The position numbers and the translations under genes are program-made. Below are positions 6,967 to 7,096 of a stretch of 7,096 nt of DNA, one piece after another (the stretch's first letter is position 1; the number at the start of each line of letters is the position of its first letter). A model generated the notes under the pieces. That model ran no database searches, was not told the DNA's origin, and saw only the letters and a list, made by a program, of their open reading frames with translations. The stretch lies in assembly GCA_002448555.1 (NCBI GenBank), contig DJYV01000141.1:1-7096 (forward strand), in the 5' to 3' direction. The DNA comes from Flavobacteriales bacterium UBA6969. GTDB lineage: Bacteria > Bacteroidota > Bacteroidia > Flavobacteriales_D > Sanyastnellaceae.

Positions 6967-7096
6967 CTACTCGTTCCAATCGGTCACATACTCCAATGGC
7001 TTCCGGTGGCTCTTTGGCCATGCGCCATCCTCTGGGTAACCCATGTAGAATATCCCCAGGACTTCGCCGTTATCTGGCAACCCGACAAACGCCTTG
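6967..7096 (-). CDS. Nitroreductase-family protein, C-terminal end only
   Basis: The minus strand is open from the window edge (first full codon at 7095-7093) to a TAG at 6969-6967, giving 42 residues. No start is in the window; the rest of the gene lies beyond the right edge. The peptide contains GLPDNGEVLGIFYMGYPE followed by WPKSHRKPLEYVTDW. This matches the end of Bacteroidota NAD(P)H:FMN nitroreductases of the YdjA-like kind, where a Gly-hydrophobic-Tyr-hydrophobic-Gly strand is followed by an Arg-Lys-Pro segment and a final Trp. Such enzymes use FMN to reduce nitro compounds or quinones; the substrate here cannot be inferred. With only 42 residues, the family call rests on this short motif pattern. 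The gene converges with the plus-strand barrel gene, with 4 bases between the two stop codons. Confidence 0.7.
   Translation of the reverse strand, partial: KAFVGLPDNGEVLGIFYMGYPEDGAWPKSHRKPLEYVTDWNE

Noticed and set aside
6998..7022. Weak inverted repeat (ATGGC and GCCAT) near the end of the nitroreductase-like gene as a terminator
   Set aside because: The arms are only about five bases with a long loop and no adjacent T run, and it lies inside coding sequence.

Overview
The window is a stretch of bacterial chromosome covering the distal end of a division and cell wall (dcw) cluster. The order is murC, ftsQ, ftsA, ftsZ, then a GatB/YqeY-domain gene. There is no ddl or murB between murC and ftsQ, and no lpxC after ftsZ. 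This order fits Bacteroidota. So do the FtsZ C-terminal tail (ending FLHDNVD), the FtsQ signature (YIDDEGELLPLSPYYTARV), the Bacteroidota-style MurC motif YPARETPIPG and the general lack of Shine-Dalgarno sequences. GC content looks moderately high by eye, so a GC-rich Bacteroidota lineage (perhaps within or near Flavobacteriales) is the best guess. I cannot name a genus.

Bases 1-5154 hold five tightly packed plus-strand genes: the C-terminal two thirds of murC, then ftsQ, ftsA, ftsZ and yqeY, with gaps of 7, 15, 20 and 2 bases. MurC makes UDP-MurNAc-L-Ala. FtsQ is a membrane-anchored divisome scaffold. FtsA ties the FtsZ ring to the membrane. FtsZ is the tubulin-like ring GTPase and has a long acidic, proline-rich linker. 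The YqeY protein has a tRNA-amidotransferase-like helical domain of uncertain role. A YceI-family lipoprotein gene (5190-5864) follows after 35 bases. A strong intrinsic terminator at 5887-5914 then closes what is probably one transcription unit.

After the terminator, 5937-6962 encodes a protein I do not recognise as a named family. Its N-terminal half looks like a small soluble domain followed by one transmembrane helix. That helix runs straight into a signal-peptidase-like site and a beta-barrel outer membrane protein. This apparent fusion is the most unusual item in the window. On the minus strand, converging with it after only 4 bases, is the C-terminal end of a nitroreductase-like protein (6967 to the window edge).

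I saw no tRNA, rRNA, CRISPR array, insertion sequence, attachment site or origin. No intergenic gap exceeds 75 bases. Most of the window is conserved core genome. The only accessory-looking part is after 5870.
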